From Achromobacter agilis (lineage in GTDB: Bacteria; Pseudomonadota; Gammaproteobacteria; Burkholderiales; Burkholderiaceae_B), in the NCBI RefSeq assembly GCF_900496965.1, contig NZ_UFQB01000007.1, positions 173,020-237,019 on the forward strand: a stretch of 64,000 nucleotides of DNA, given 5' to 3'. The notes under the pieces were generated by a model. It saw only the letters and a list, made by a program, of their open reading frames with translations, made no database searches and was not told the origin of the DNA. Below, piece after piece: positions 25,562 through 33,106 of the stretch (positions are counted from its first letter, which is position 1; the number at the start of each line of letters is the position of its first letter). Both the position numbers and the translations under genes were made by a program.

Positions 25562-26350
25562 TCAAAGATGGATCGTGCCGCGCATGTACAGCGCGGCCTG
25601 CCCGCTGACGACCACCCGGCCATTGTCCAGCACCTCGCATTGAAGCTGCCCCTTGCGCGCCCCGCCCTGCTGCGCGCTCAAGACGCGCTTGCCCAGGCGC
25701 TCCGCCCAGTACGGAGCCAGCGACGTATGCGCGGAACCCGTCACCGGGTCCTCATTCACGCCGACCCGCGGCCCGAACCAGCGCGATACGAAATCGAAGC
25801 TGGATGACGGCGCGGTCACCGCCACGCCGCGCGTATCGAACGCCGCGAGCGCCGCGAAATCCGGCGTCAGCCCGTCGATCAGCGACTCGTCGTCGATCAC
25901 CAGCAGGTAGTCGTCCGTGCGGTACAGCGCCCGGGCGTCCGGCAAGCCCAGCGCCCGCAGCAGCCCCGGCGGGATATCCATGGCCTCGGGCCGCTTGGCC
26001 GGAAAGTCCATCGCCAGCCGGTCACCCGCCCGGCGCACCCGCAGTTCTCCGCTGCGCGTGGCGAACCGCAGCACCTCCTCCCGCACCCCCAGCTGCTCGA
26101 ACAGGACGTAGGCCGAAGCCAGCGTCGCATGCCCGCAAAGATCCACCTCGACTGCGGGCGTGAACCAGCGCAGCTCGTGGACATCGCCCTTGCGAACGAA
26201 GTAGGCGGTTTCGGAAAGGTTGTTCTCCTCGGCGATGCGCTGCAGCGTTTCATCGGGCAGCCAGGCGCCCAGCGGCACCACGGCGGCAGGGTTGCCGCCG
26301 AATGGAGAGGCGGTGAAGGCATCAACCTGATAGAGATCGAACTGGGGCAT
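25562..26350 (-). CDS. PhzF-family isomerase/epimerase
   Basis: A 262-residue protein beginning MPQFDLYQVDAFTASPFGGNPAAVVPLGAWLPDETLQRIAEENNLSETAYFV. It contains the conserved GGNPAAVV, the catalytic Glu in NNLSETAYF, and VDLCGHATLASAYVLF and EDPVTGSAHTSLAPYWAERLGK, which mirror each other in the two half-domains of the diaminopimelate-epimerase-like fold. PhzF itself isomerises trans-2,3-dihydro-3-hydroxyanthranilate in phenazine synthesis, but no other phenazine genes are present, so the actual substrate is unknown. The gene converges with the MFS gene and stands alone. Confidence 0.92.
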   Translation of the reverse strand: MPQFDLYQVDAFTASPFGGNPAAVVPLGAWLPDETLQRIAEENNLSETAYFVRKGDVHELRWFTPAVEVDLCGHATLASAYVLFEQLGVREEVLRFATRSGELRVRRAGDRLAMDFPAKRPEAMDIPPGLLRALGLPDARALYRTDDYLLVIDDESLIDGLTPDFAALAAFDTRGVAVTAPSSSFDFVSRWFGPRVGVNEDPVTGSAHTSLAPYWAERLGKRVLSAQQGGARKGQLQCEVLDNGRVVVSGQAALYMRGTIHL

Positions 26351-26451
26351 GGCGGGTCCTGGCAGAAAAGGAGAATCGCGCGCGCGGCGCCAGACACCAT
26401 TTTGCTATATCCGGGGCCGCCGCGCCGGCCGCCCGCCCGTTCCTGGTCGGC

Positions 26452-27156
26452 CTATTTGCCGTATGCCGATATCAGTTCGTCCAGAGGCACGTGGCCTTTG
26501 CAAAGGCCCGAGCCAGACGGACTTTCGCCGGTCTCCAGCGCAGTGGCATACTTCACCGCCGGGTCGTTTTCCAGACGCTGCCGCAATGCCGCCAGCCGAG
26601 GCCAACGGGTCGGATCGGCAACGCCATGGAAATCCAGCCAACGCGCCACGCCGATCAGCACGGCGTCCGCGAGCGTCGGGTGGTTTCCCACCACGAACGG
26701 CGTGTCGCCAAGCATCGCCTCGAGCTTGTCGTGCCGTTCGATGATGCGTTGCGCGCCCCATTCCCTCAGCATTTTCTGCATTGCCGGATCTGGCGGATCC
26801 ATTTCCAGCGCCACCCAGTGCGGCGTGTAGGCGGCGGTAAAGCCGGTATTCAGAAACGCGATGAACTGGTGCATGCGATCCGACTCCGGCGAGAGAGGAT
26901 CGAAGCTGACGCGCCGCTCGGTATCCCGGTTCTCGATCCACCGCGCAATCGCCATGGTCTCCGAGAACGCCATGCCATGCTCGCCGACGAAAGCAGGCGT
27001 TTCATGGCGCGCGTTGAGCCGCGCATAGGAAGGCAGCCTCATTTCGCCCAGCATGTCCACGCGGCACAAGCGATATGGCTTGCCAAGCCACTCCAGCGCC
27101 GCGACGAGCCCCATGGAGCTGCCGAGCGGAAATCCATAAATCAGGATGGGTTCCAA
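26452..27156 (-). CDS. Glutathione S-transferase family protein
   Basis: A 234-residue protein from a TTG start with GGAG 9 bp upstream. It begins LEPILIYGFPLGSSMGLVAALEWLGKPYRLCRVDML, a thioredoxin-like N-terminal domain, with the glutathione-contact stretch ETPAFVGEHGMAFSETMAIARWIE and a helical C-terminal domain containing VGNHPTLADAVLIGVARWLDFH. It is in the GST/MaiA-like superfamily. The usual N-terminal catalytic Ser or Cys is not distinct (GSSMG offers Ser). Divergent from the HxlR regulator gene, which probably controls it. Role likely in detoxification; substrate unknown. Confidence 0.87.
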   Translation of the reverse strand: MEPILIYGFPLGSSMGLVAALEWLGKPYRLCRVDMLGEMRLPSYARLNARHETPAFVGEHGMAFSETMAIARWIENRDTERRVSFDPLSPESDRMHQFIAFLNTGFTAAYTPHWVALEMDPPDPAMQKMLREWGAQRIIERHDKLEAMLGDTPFVVGNHPTLADAVLIGVARWLDFHGVADPTRWPRLAALRQRLENDPAVKYATALETGESPSGSGLCKGHVPLDELISAYGK

Positions 27157-27261
27157 GATGATTTTCTCCGTAGTAAATGGTTCCGCTGCGCAGCGGATTG
27201 GGATTCTACGGACCTGGCGGGACAAGTAAACTACGCACATTTATGTGACCATGCCCCGCCG

Positions 27262-27630
27262 ATGAAAGACCTGGTATCGCGCTGCCCCATCGAAGAGATC
27301 ATGCAGGTCCTGAGCGGCAGGTGGCCGACGCTGCTGATCTACTACCTCAAAGAGGGCACCAAGCGCTTCAGCGACCTGCGCCGCGACAATCCGACGATCT
27401 CCCATCGGATGTTGACGCTGGAACTGCGCAAGCTGGAATTGGCCGGCATCGTCCGGCGAACCGACTTCGACGGATATCCCCGGCGCGTCGAGTACGACCT
27501 CACGCCCTCGGGCGGCGCGCTCGTGCCGCTGCTGGAGGCATTGGGCGACTGGTGGGACGACAATGCGGCGCCGCTCGAGGATTCCGCGGTGGCCGGCGCC
27601 GGTGAAGGCGGCGGCGCCTCGCGGGATTAG
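27262..27630 (+). CDS. HxlR-family winged-helix regulator
   Basis: The 122-residue protein reads CPIEEIMQVLSGRWPTLLIYYLKEGTKRFSDLRRDNPTISHRMLTLELRKLELAGIVRRTDFDGYPRRVEYDLTPSGGALVPLLEALGDWW, which is the complete HxlR DNA-binding domain with the leading Cys that often acts as a redox or electrophile sensor. It is divergent from the GST gene (105 bp between starts), the usual arrangement for control of a detoxification enzyme. No strong ribosome site precedes the ATG. The C-terminal 20 residues are Gly/Ala-rich and outside the domain. Confidence 0.9.
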   Translation: MKDLVSRCPIEEIMQVLSGRWPTLLIYYLKEGTKRFSDLRRDNPTISHRMLTLELRKLELAGIVRRTDFDGYPRRVEYDLTPSGGALVPLLEALGDWWDDNAAPLEDSAVAGAGEGGGASRD

Positions 27631-27667
27631 GGCTGCCCCGCCAGGGCTGGCCCGGGACTCAGCCTGG

Positions 27668-27964
27668 CTAGAACGTATACAGCGCGTAGGCGAGAAAACC
27701 CGCCCACAGCGCGAGATGGATGGCGACCCCCTGCCGGCCTTGCAGGATCGTCGCGGGCCGCCTGGCGCGCGCGAAGCAGGCAAGCATGCTCGAATGCGCC
27801 AGCAGCAGGCCGACCAGCCACAGCGACAAGAACAGCAGAACGCCGAGGGGGTCCGGGCCATTGCCGTCGCCAAGACGCGGCGCGTCATAGGTGGCAACAC
27901 CGATCACCCAGGCCGCGAGCGCCAGCACGCTCAAGACGAAACTGATTCGGTAATAGAGGAACAA
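27668..27964 (-). CDS. Small membrane protein, full-length copy of a duplicated pair
   Basis: A 98-residue protein from a TTG start (AAGGTG upstream) with three hydrophobic stretches: YYRISFVLSVLALAAWVIGVA, LGVLLFLSLWLVGLLLAHSSMLACF and GVAIHLALWAGFLAYALYTF. I do not recognise a named family. A shorter paralogue with high nucleotide identity is at 36948-37121 on the same strand; it lacks exactly 41 codons, and the missing piece is bounded in this copy by two 9-bp direct repeats, GCGCCAGCA at 27796-27804 and 27919-27927. The two copies flank the GntR/ABC/Rieske module. The gene converges with HxlR. Confidence 0.7.
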   Translation of the reverse strand: MFLYYRISFVLSVLALAAWVIGVATYDAPRLGDGNGPDPLGVLLFLSLWLVGLLLAHSSMLACFARARRPATILQGRQGVAIHLALWAGFLAYALYTF

Positions 27965-28209
27965 GGCGGTAGCACCTTATCAGGTCTGTAAAGGCCAGGC
28001 GGATGCGCTGGGCGGCGTAAAAAAAGGGGTGTCAGACCGCGATTTTTAACACGCATGCAGATGCGTCGAGAAATTCGCGATAGAGACGAGAATGGCGACC
28101 AAGCGGAGGATTTCCAATTGCCCGTCACGCATCTAGGGCAAGCTTCCAAAAGTCACTCCAGCTCCGCGGCCGCCCCTGCAAAGCGAATGGGTGGCAAGAT
28201 AGGCGCCCC

Positions 28210-28920
28210 TCAATTCCCCTTACCTGATGGGCCGGACTCGAAAATTTTCTGATAAGCGCTGTAATAGCAGGCGGCCGCCGCGCGCGCATGGCCAAGCATG
28301 CGGACACGGACAAGTTCGGTATCGCCGGACAGGAAGGCTTCGTACAGGCCCCGCATGCCGTCCAGAATGATGCTGCGGACCTGCTGGTCGTCCATCGTCA
28401 CCAGGCGCACCACCTGCACGTGATCGATGTAGCGCGAAATCGCGCCGGCCAGCTCGCGGTTGGGCACCATGGCGAGCCAGACCAGCCGGAAGCGCGCGTT
28501 GCTGCGCATGAAGTCGTCGAGGTCGGTCCGGAGGTGCGCGCTTTCGGCCTGCTCCAGGGCGCCCTTCATTTCGGCCAGGCTCTTGGGGTCCGCATGCAGC
28601 GATGCGGACGCGGCGGCGGAGGGTTCGAGCAGGGTGCGGATCTCGAAGATCTCGTTCATTTCGGCGAGCGTGAACCGGCGCAGCACGAAACCGCGCGCCG
28701 TGCCTTCGAGCACGCCTTCGTTCTTCAACTGCATAAGCGCTTCGCGGACCGGCATGCGGGAAACATGCAGCTCCTGCGCGATATCGTGATCCACCAGGCG
28801 GTCTTCCAGGCGGATCAGACCCATCTGTATGCGTTGGCGGACGATGCCATACACGCGTTCGCGCAGATTGGGCTTGCGCGCCGCGTTGCTCGTTTTTCTG
28901 CTTTTTACCTTCGTCTCCAC
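28210..28920 (-). CDS. GntR-family (FCD-domain type) regulator
   Basis: A 236-residue regulator. Residues ~18-85 form the GntR winged helix (LRERVYGIVRQRIQMGLIRLEDRLVDHDIAQELHVSRMPVREALMQLKNEGVLEGTARGFVLRRF). The rest is the all-helical FCD effector domain (MNEIFEIRTLLEPSAAASASLH, NARFRLVWLAMVPNRELAGAISRYIDHVQVVRLVTMDDQQVRSI). It follows the V4R gene by 10 bp and should be co-transcribed. A perfect 18-bp palindrome at 29570-29587 and a near match at 29485-29500 fit FadR/GntR-type operators, so it probably represses both its own operon and the divergent transporter/dioxygenase operon. Confidence 0.92.
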   Translation of the reverse strand: METKVKSRKTSNAARKPNLRERVYGIVRQRIQMGLIRLEDRLVDHDIAQELHVSRMPVREALMQLKNEGVLEGTARGFVLRRFTLAEMNEIFEIRTLLEPSAAASASLHADPKSLAEMKGALEQAESAHLRTDLDDFMRSNARFRLVWLAMVPNRELAGAISRYIDHVQVVRLVTMDDQQVRSIILDGMRGLYEAFLSGDTELVRVRMLGHARAAAACYYSAYQKIFESGPSGKGN

Positions 28921-28930
28921 CGGCCTGGCC

Positions 28931-29425
28931 TCACTCGTCTTGCGCCTGGAATACGCAACAGGGCGCGCCCATGCTAGCGCACCTGGTTTCGCGAAACGTC
29001 CTGGGCTCTCCCATCACCAGCGCGCTTACGGCTTCGAGCATACCTGTTATCGCGTGGCACACCGGCCGGTCGCGGGTGGCAGCTGCCATCGCGAAGGGGC
29101 TGTTACGCACCGCAAGCGTCAATGCGGCCGCGCCGCCCGATTCGAAGCGCCACACGCCCCATCCCAGGTCGGCGGCCGACTCGGCCATCACCCGCAGGAA
29201 TGCGTCGGCGGCCGCGGCGCTGGCCCGATAGGCACGCGCGGATGCGCCGCCATGCGCGCGCACCGACGCTTGCAGACTATCGAGCGCCTGGGCGCGCTGC
29301 CCGGGCGGCAGGCCGGCGAACAGCCCCATCAGGACGTCGGCGCGAAGCATGACGTAGCGGCGGTCGGCGTCCAGGATGGCGCCCGTGTTCGGGTCCCATT
29401 TCAGGCGTTGTTGCAGCTGTCCCAT
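28931..29425 (-). CDS. V4R (4-vinyl reductase) domain protein
   Basis: The 164-residue protein begins MGQLQQRLKWDPNTGAILDADRRYVMLRADVLMGLFAGLP and ends with a stretch diagnostic of the V4R domain: GMLEAVSALVMGEPRTFRETRCASMGAPCCVFQAQ, with its conserved Glu-Thr, Cys and final CxF. V4R domains bind small hydrophobic molecules and occur in bacteriochlorophyll biosynthesis proteins and in sensory parts of XylR/DmpR-type activators. Here it stands alone, 10 bp before a GntR gene, opposite an importer and a ring-hydroxylating oxygenase. A role as ligand binder or sensor is therefore more likely than a reductase. This functional view is inference. Confidence 0.78.
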   Translation of the reverse strand: MGQLQQRLKWDPNTGAILDADRRYVMLRADVLMGLFAGLPPGQRAQALDSLQASVRAHGGASARAYRASAAAADAFLRVMAESAADLGWGVWRFESGGAAALTLAVRNSPFAMAAATRDRPVCHAITGMLEAVSALVMGEPRTFRETRCASMGAPCCVFQAQDE

Positions 29426-29484
29426 TCGATCAGATCCTGTGGCGAGGGAGGAATGACTTTCCCAGATTGGCTAGGGTTATCCCT

Positions 29485-29500
29485 GAACAATATACTTTTT
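29485..29500 (-). promoter_or_regulatory. Near match to the GntR-type palindrome before the V4R/gntR operon
   Basis: GAACAATATACTTTTT matches 13 of 16 positions of the core of the perfect palindrome at 29570-29587 and lies 60 bp upstream of the V4R start. On the minus strand it overlaps a -10-like TATATT, so binding here would repress the V4R-gntR operon (autoregulation). Confidence 0.55.
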
Positions 29501-29539
29501 TTAGGACCATAACCTGCTGATATCAGGGTAAATAATTAG

Positions 29540-29587
29540 TTGAATCATGAACTATTAATGCTTAAATCACAAACAGTATACTGTTTG
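29540..29587 (+). promoter_or_regulatory. Promoter and perfect palindromic operator for the ABC/Rieske operon
   Basis: TTGAAT (29540-29545) and TAAATC (29563-29568) are 17 bp apart and form a sigma70-like promoter. Directly after the -10 box comes CAAACAGTATACTGTTTG (29570-29587), an exact 18-bp palindrome whose GTATAC centre resembles known GntR/FCD operators. It ends 52 bp before the ATG. A repressor bound here would block transcription start. The neighbouring GntR protein is the natural candidate. Confidence 0.75.
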
Positions 29588-29639
29588 CATTCGGCTCGAC
29601 CGGGTGCTTCCGCAACGATTCCGCTATCGGAGGCCGTTC

Positions 29640-31190
29640 ATGATTGATGCATGGTGGGTACGGTGGTTGGGCAGGGTGCTGGCATCCTGTCTTTTGCTGG
29701 TGGGTGGCGGGCTGGCGGCGTCGGCGGCGCAGGCCCAGACAGACAAACCGGATGAGTTGAAGATCGCCTATCCGGTGGATGTGCCGTCCTGGGATCCGAC
29801 CGCCGTCACGTTTCCGGCAGGGCAATCGCTGTACAAGGCCGTGTTCGATTCCCCGCTGTTCATCGACGGCGACCTGACGCTGCAGCCCGCGCTGGTCAAG
29901 CGCTGGCGCTGGCTGGACGACAAAAACATGCGGCTGTCCATCGAGCTGCGCGACGGCGTGACCTTCCACGACGGCTCCGCGCTGACGACCGAAGACTTCA
30001 AGTTCAGCTTCCTCGACCGCCCGAAGAAGGAAAAGCGCCTGGCCATCAACGGCTTTTTCGGCGCGTTGCAGGACATAGAGATCTCCAGCCCGACCCAGGC
30101 CGTCATGGTGTTCTCTGCTCCGACGCCGACCGCGCCCAACTATCTGGGCTTCCTGACTTCCTACATCCTGCCCAAGGCCTATATCGAAAAGGTGGGCGAG
30201 GACGGATTCCAGGCGGCGCCCATCGGCGCCGGCCCGTACAAGATCGTGCGCTACGAACGCGGCTCGCGCGTGGTGCTGGAGGCCTTCGACAAGTACTGGG
30301 GCGAGAAGCCCGCGATCAAGCGGATCGTGTTCGAGTTCGTTCCGGACGCTTCCGCGCGCGTGGCGATGCTGGAATCGGCCAGGGCCGACGTGGCGGTGCA
30401 GATTCCGCTGCGCGAAGTCAACCGCCTGAACAAGATTCCCGCGCTGAAGGCCGAGGTCTATCCGTACAGCGAGATCTTCATTCTGCAGATCCCCAGCTAC
30501 GTTGCGGAGTTCCAGAACGAGCATGTGCGGCGCGCCCTGCATCTGGCGATCAACAAGCAGGCCATTTCCAAGGCGTTCTACGCCAATGTGGCCAAGCCGA
30601 TCTCGGTGTTGGCCACGCCGGGCTCACCTGGCGACGTGGCCGGATTCAGCTACGCCTACGACAAGGCCGCCGCGCAAGCGGAACTGGCCAAGGCCGGGTA
30701 CGGGCCCGACAAGCCGCTGAAGATCCAGTTCCTGTCGACCAACAACACCTTCCCCAGCGATTACGAAATGGCGCGCGCCATCGTGCAGATGTGGTCGCAG
30801 ATCGGCATCCAGGCGGACCTGCAGGAAATCACGCTGGCGAAGTACCTGGACCTCAGCCATTCGTCCAAGGTGCCGGGCGTCATGCTGTACAGCTGGGCCA
30901 ATGCGACCGGCGACCCTGAAATCTTCGCCGGCAAGATCCTGGATCCGCGTCTGCGCTTCTCGACCTGGAAGGAGCCCGAGCTCGCCAAAACCATAGACGC
31001 CCTGGCCGCGCAGGGCGACCCCGCCAAGCGCTACGACGGTTACCGCGAACTGGCCCGCCAGGCGACGGAACACGCATGGAGCCTGCCGCTGCTGCAATCG
31101 GTCGCCACGGTGGCGTCCAAGAAAGCGGTGGACATGAAGGTCTACCAGACCGGCTACATCCTGCCTGCGGCCTATCGCTGGAGCCGCTGA
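29640..31190 (+). CDS. ABC transporter substrate-binding protein (Dpp/Opp type)
   Basis: A 516-residue periplasmic protein from an ATG with GGAGG 6 bp upstream. Signal peptide: WLGRVLASCLLLVGGGLAASAAQAQ. The mature domain has the SBP class 5 blocks LKIAYPVDVPSWDPTAVTFPAGQSLYKAVFDSPLFIDGDLTLQPALVKRWRWLDDKNMRLSIELRDGVTFHDGSALTTEDFKF, GAGPYKIVRYERGSRVVLEAFDKYWGEKPAIKRIVFEFVPDASARVAMLESARADVAV and HVRRALHLAINKQAI. It delivers a ligand to the two permeases encoded next. The operon also holds a Rieske oxygenase, so the ligand is more likely an aromatic acid or conjugate than a peptide. Confidence 0.92.
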   Translation: MIDAWWVRWLGRVLASCLLLVGGGLAASAAQAQTDKPDELKIAYPVDVPSWDPTAVTFPAGQSLYKAVFDSPLFIDGDLTLQPALVKRWRWLDDKNMRLSIELRDGVTFHDGSALTTEDFKFSFLDRPKKEKRLAINGFFGALQDIEISSPTQAVMVFSAPTPTAPNYLGFLTSYILPKAYIEKVGEDGFQAAPIGAGPYKIVRYERGSRVVLEAFDKYWGEKPAIKRIVFEFVPDASARVAMLESARADVAVQIPLREVNRLNKIPALKAEVYPYSEIFILQIPSYVAEFQNEHVRRALHLAINKQAISKAFYANVAKPISVLATPGSPGDVAGFSYAYDKAAAQAELAKAGYGPDKPLKIQFLSTNNTFPSDYEMARAIVQMWSQIGIQADLQEITLAKYLDLSHSSKVPGVMLYSWANATGDPEIFAGKILDPRLRFSTWKEPELAKTIDALAAQGDPAKRYDGYRELARQATEHAWSLPLLQSVATVASKKAVDMKVYQTGYILPAAYRWSR

Positions 31191-32206
31191 TGTGGGCGGC
31201 GCTGGCATCTCATTTCGGGCGCCGCCTGGCGGTGGCCGTGCCCACCATGTTGGCGCTGTCCGTCGTCGTGTTCGTGGTGCTGCGGCTGCTGCCGGCGGAC
31301 CCGCTCGGCATGATGCTGCCGCCGAGCGCGACCCGCGCCGAAGTCGAGGCCTTGCGCCACGCCATGGGGCTCGACCGTTCGCTGGTCGCACAGTACGGCA
31401 TATGGCTGGGACAGGTCCTGCACGGCGACCTGGGCCGTTCCATCAGTTCCGGCGCGCCCGTCACGCAGCTGATCGCGACGACCTTGCCGGCGACGCTGGA
31501 ACTGTCGTTCGTGGCGCTTCTCATGGCGCTGGCGATCAGCATCCCGGGCGGCCTGCTGCTCTATGTGCTGCACGACCGCCGCGGCGAGCTGGCCGCTGAC
31601 GCGGGCCTGGTGCTGCTGATCTCCATCCCCGGATTTCTCTGGGGAATCTTCCTGATGCTGGCCTTCGGCGTGCATTGGCCCATCCTGCCCTTTTCCGGCC
31701 GGTTCAGCTCGGACGTCTCCGCGTCCGGGTACACCGGCTTCGTGCTCCTGGACTTCCTGTTGCAGGGCCACTGGCGGGAGTGGATCGACGCGGCCTCGCA
31801 TCTGGTGCTGCCGGCCCTGGCGCTGGCCCTGGGGTTCAGCCCCCTGATCGTGCGGGTGCTGCGCGCCAGCCTGCTGGAGGCCAGCCACGAACAGTATGTG
31901 ACGGTCGCGCGGCTGCGCGGGCAGCCCGAAAGCCGCGTGATCCTGCGGCACATGCTGCGCAACGCCTTCCTGCCGACCTTGACGCTGATCGGCGTGCAGT
32001 TCGGTTTTCTGTTCGGCGGCACCCTGCTGATCGAAATGATCTTTTCCTTCCCTGGCCTCGGCAACATGATGGTTCAGGCCGTACGCAATCACGATCTTCC
32101 CCTGATCCAGGGGATTTCGCTTGTGTTCTGCGCCGTAATCCTGCTGATCAATGCGAGCGTGGATTGCCTGTACGCCGTGATCGACCCCCGCTTGAGAGAC
32201 ACCTGA
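31190..32206 (+). CDS. ABC transporter permease (DppB type)
   Basis: The 338-residue inner-membrane protein has six hydrophobic segments, the N-terminal RRLAVAVPTMLALSVVVFVVLRLLPADPLGMMLPPSATRAEVEALRHAMGLDRSLVAQYGIWLGQVLHGDLGRSI and the EAA loop EQYVTVARLRGQPESRVILRHMLRNAFLPTL that contacts the ATPase. Its ATG overlaps the stop of the binding-protein gene (TGATG), so the two are translationally coupled. It forms a heterodimer with the next permease. Confidence 0.92.
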   Translation: MWAALASHFGRRLAVAVPTMLALSVVVFVVLRLLPADPLGMMLPPSATRAEVEALRHAMGLDRSLVAQYGIWLGQVLHGDLGRSISSGAPVTQLIATTLPATLELSFVALLMALAISIPGGLLLYVLHDRRGELAADAGLVLLISIPGFLWGIFLMLAFGVHWPILPFSGRFSSDVSASGYTGFVLLDFLLQGHWREWIDAASHLVLPALALALGFSPLIVRVLRASLLEASHEQYVTVARLRGQPESRVILRHMLRNAFLPTLTLIGVQFGFLFGGTLLIEMIFSFPGLGNMMVQAVRNHDLPLIQGISLVFCAVILLINASVDCLYAVIDPRLRDT

Positions 32207-33102
32207 TGACTACGCTGAATGTACGCGCGGCGCCGTCTGCGCTGCGCGCATCGGCCTGGTGGGCCGCCATGCGCGCTTCGCCCAAGGCCGCCCTGGGCTG
32301 CGTGATCGTGCTGGCGCTGGTGGCGATCGCGATCTTCGCGCCCGCCATCGCGCCGAACGACCCGCTGGCGCAGGACCTGCTGTCGCCGCTGTTGCCGCCC
32401 GCCTGGGCGGCCGATGGGATGGCCCAGTATCCGCTAGGCACGGACAGCCTGGGCCGCTGCGTGCTGTCGCGGCTGATCTTCGGCACGCGCGTGGCCTTGT
32501 GGGTCGGCCTGTGCGCCGCGATGGGCGCCATGCTGGTGGGTTCCGCCCTGGCCCTGGTCGCCGCCTACTTCGGCGGGCGCGTGGACAAGGGCATCGGCTA
32601 TCTGGTCGACCTGTGGATGTCGTTCCCGCCGGTGGTGCTTTCGCTGATCCTGATGGTGGGCCTGGGCACCGGCGTGGGCAACGTGATTCTCGCCATCGTG
32701 CTGGTGGACTGGACCCGGTTCTGCCGGGTGGTGCGCGCCGAGGCCCTCAAGATCCGCCGCAACGACTACGTGACGGCGGCGCGCCTGATGGGCTTCGGCC
32801 ATATGCGCGTGATGCTGCGCGAGATGCTGCCTGGCCTGGCGCCGCTGATCCTGACACTGTTCAGCCTGCAGATCGGCATCGCCATTATCGTCGAGGCCAT
32901 CTTGAGCTTCGTCGGGTTGTCCGTTCCCGCGGACGTGGTCGCCTGGGGCGTGATGATCGCCGACGCCCGCAGCACCATGCAGGAAGCCATCTGGACCCTG
33001 GTCGCGCCGGTGACCGGCATCGTGCTGACGGTCTTCGGCTTCAACCTGCTCAGCGACGGCATGCGCCAGCTGCTGGATCCGCGCAAACGTGCAAGGAATT
33101 GA
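32206..33102 (+). CDS. ABC transporter permease (DppC type)
   Basis: A 298-residue inner-membrane protein. It shows the DppC layout: a first helix (KAALGCVIVLALVAIAIFAPAIAPNDPLAQDLLSPLLPP), the conserved YPLGTDSLGRCVLSRLIFGTRVALWVGL, and the EAA loop NDYVTAARLMGFGHMRVMLREMLPGLAPLILT, ending GFNLLSDGMRQLLDPRKRARN. The ATG overlaps the stop of the preceding permease gene (TGATG). With the previous protein it forms the membrane channel of the importer. Confidence 0.92.
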   Translation: MTTLNVRAAPSALRASAWWAAMRASPKAALGCVIVLALVAIAIFAPAIAPNDPLAQDLLSPLLPPAWAADGMAQYPLGTDSLGRCVLSRLIFGTRVALWVGLCAAMGAMLVGSALALVAAYFGGRVDKGIGYLVDLWMSFPPVVLSLILMVGLGTGVGNVILAIVLVDWTRFCRVVRAEALKIRRNDYVTAARLMGFGHMRVMLREMLPGLAPLILTLFSLQIGIAIIVEAILSFVGLSVPADVVAWGVMIADARSTMQEAIWTLVAPVTGIVLTVFGFNLLSDGMRQLLDPRKRARN

Positions 33103-33106
33103 GCCC

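Noticed and set aside
27178..27260. HxlR operator between the GST and HxlR genes
   Set aside because: Some short AGTAAA-type repeats exist, but no symmetric element could be defined.
28021..28055. GGGGTGTCAGACC with flanking A and T runs as a repeat or terminator
   Set aside because: It resembles scattered REP-like sequence, but only one copy was seen and no clear stem forms.
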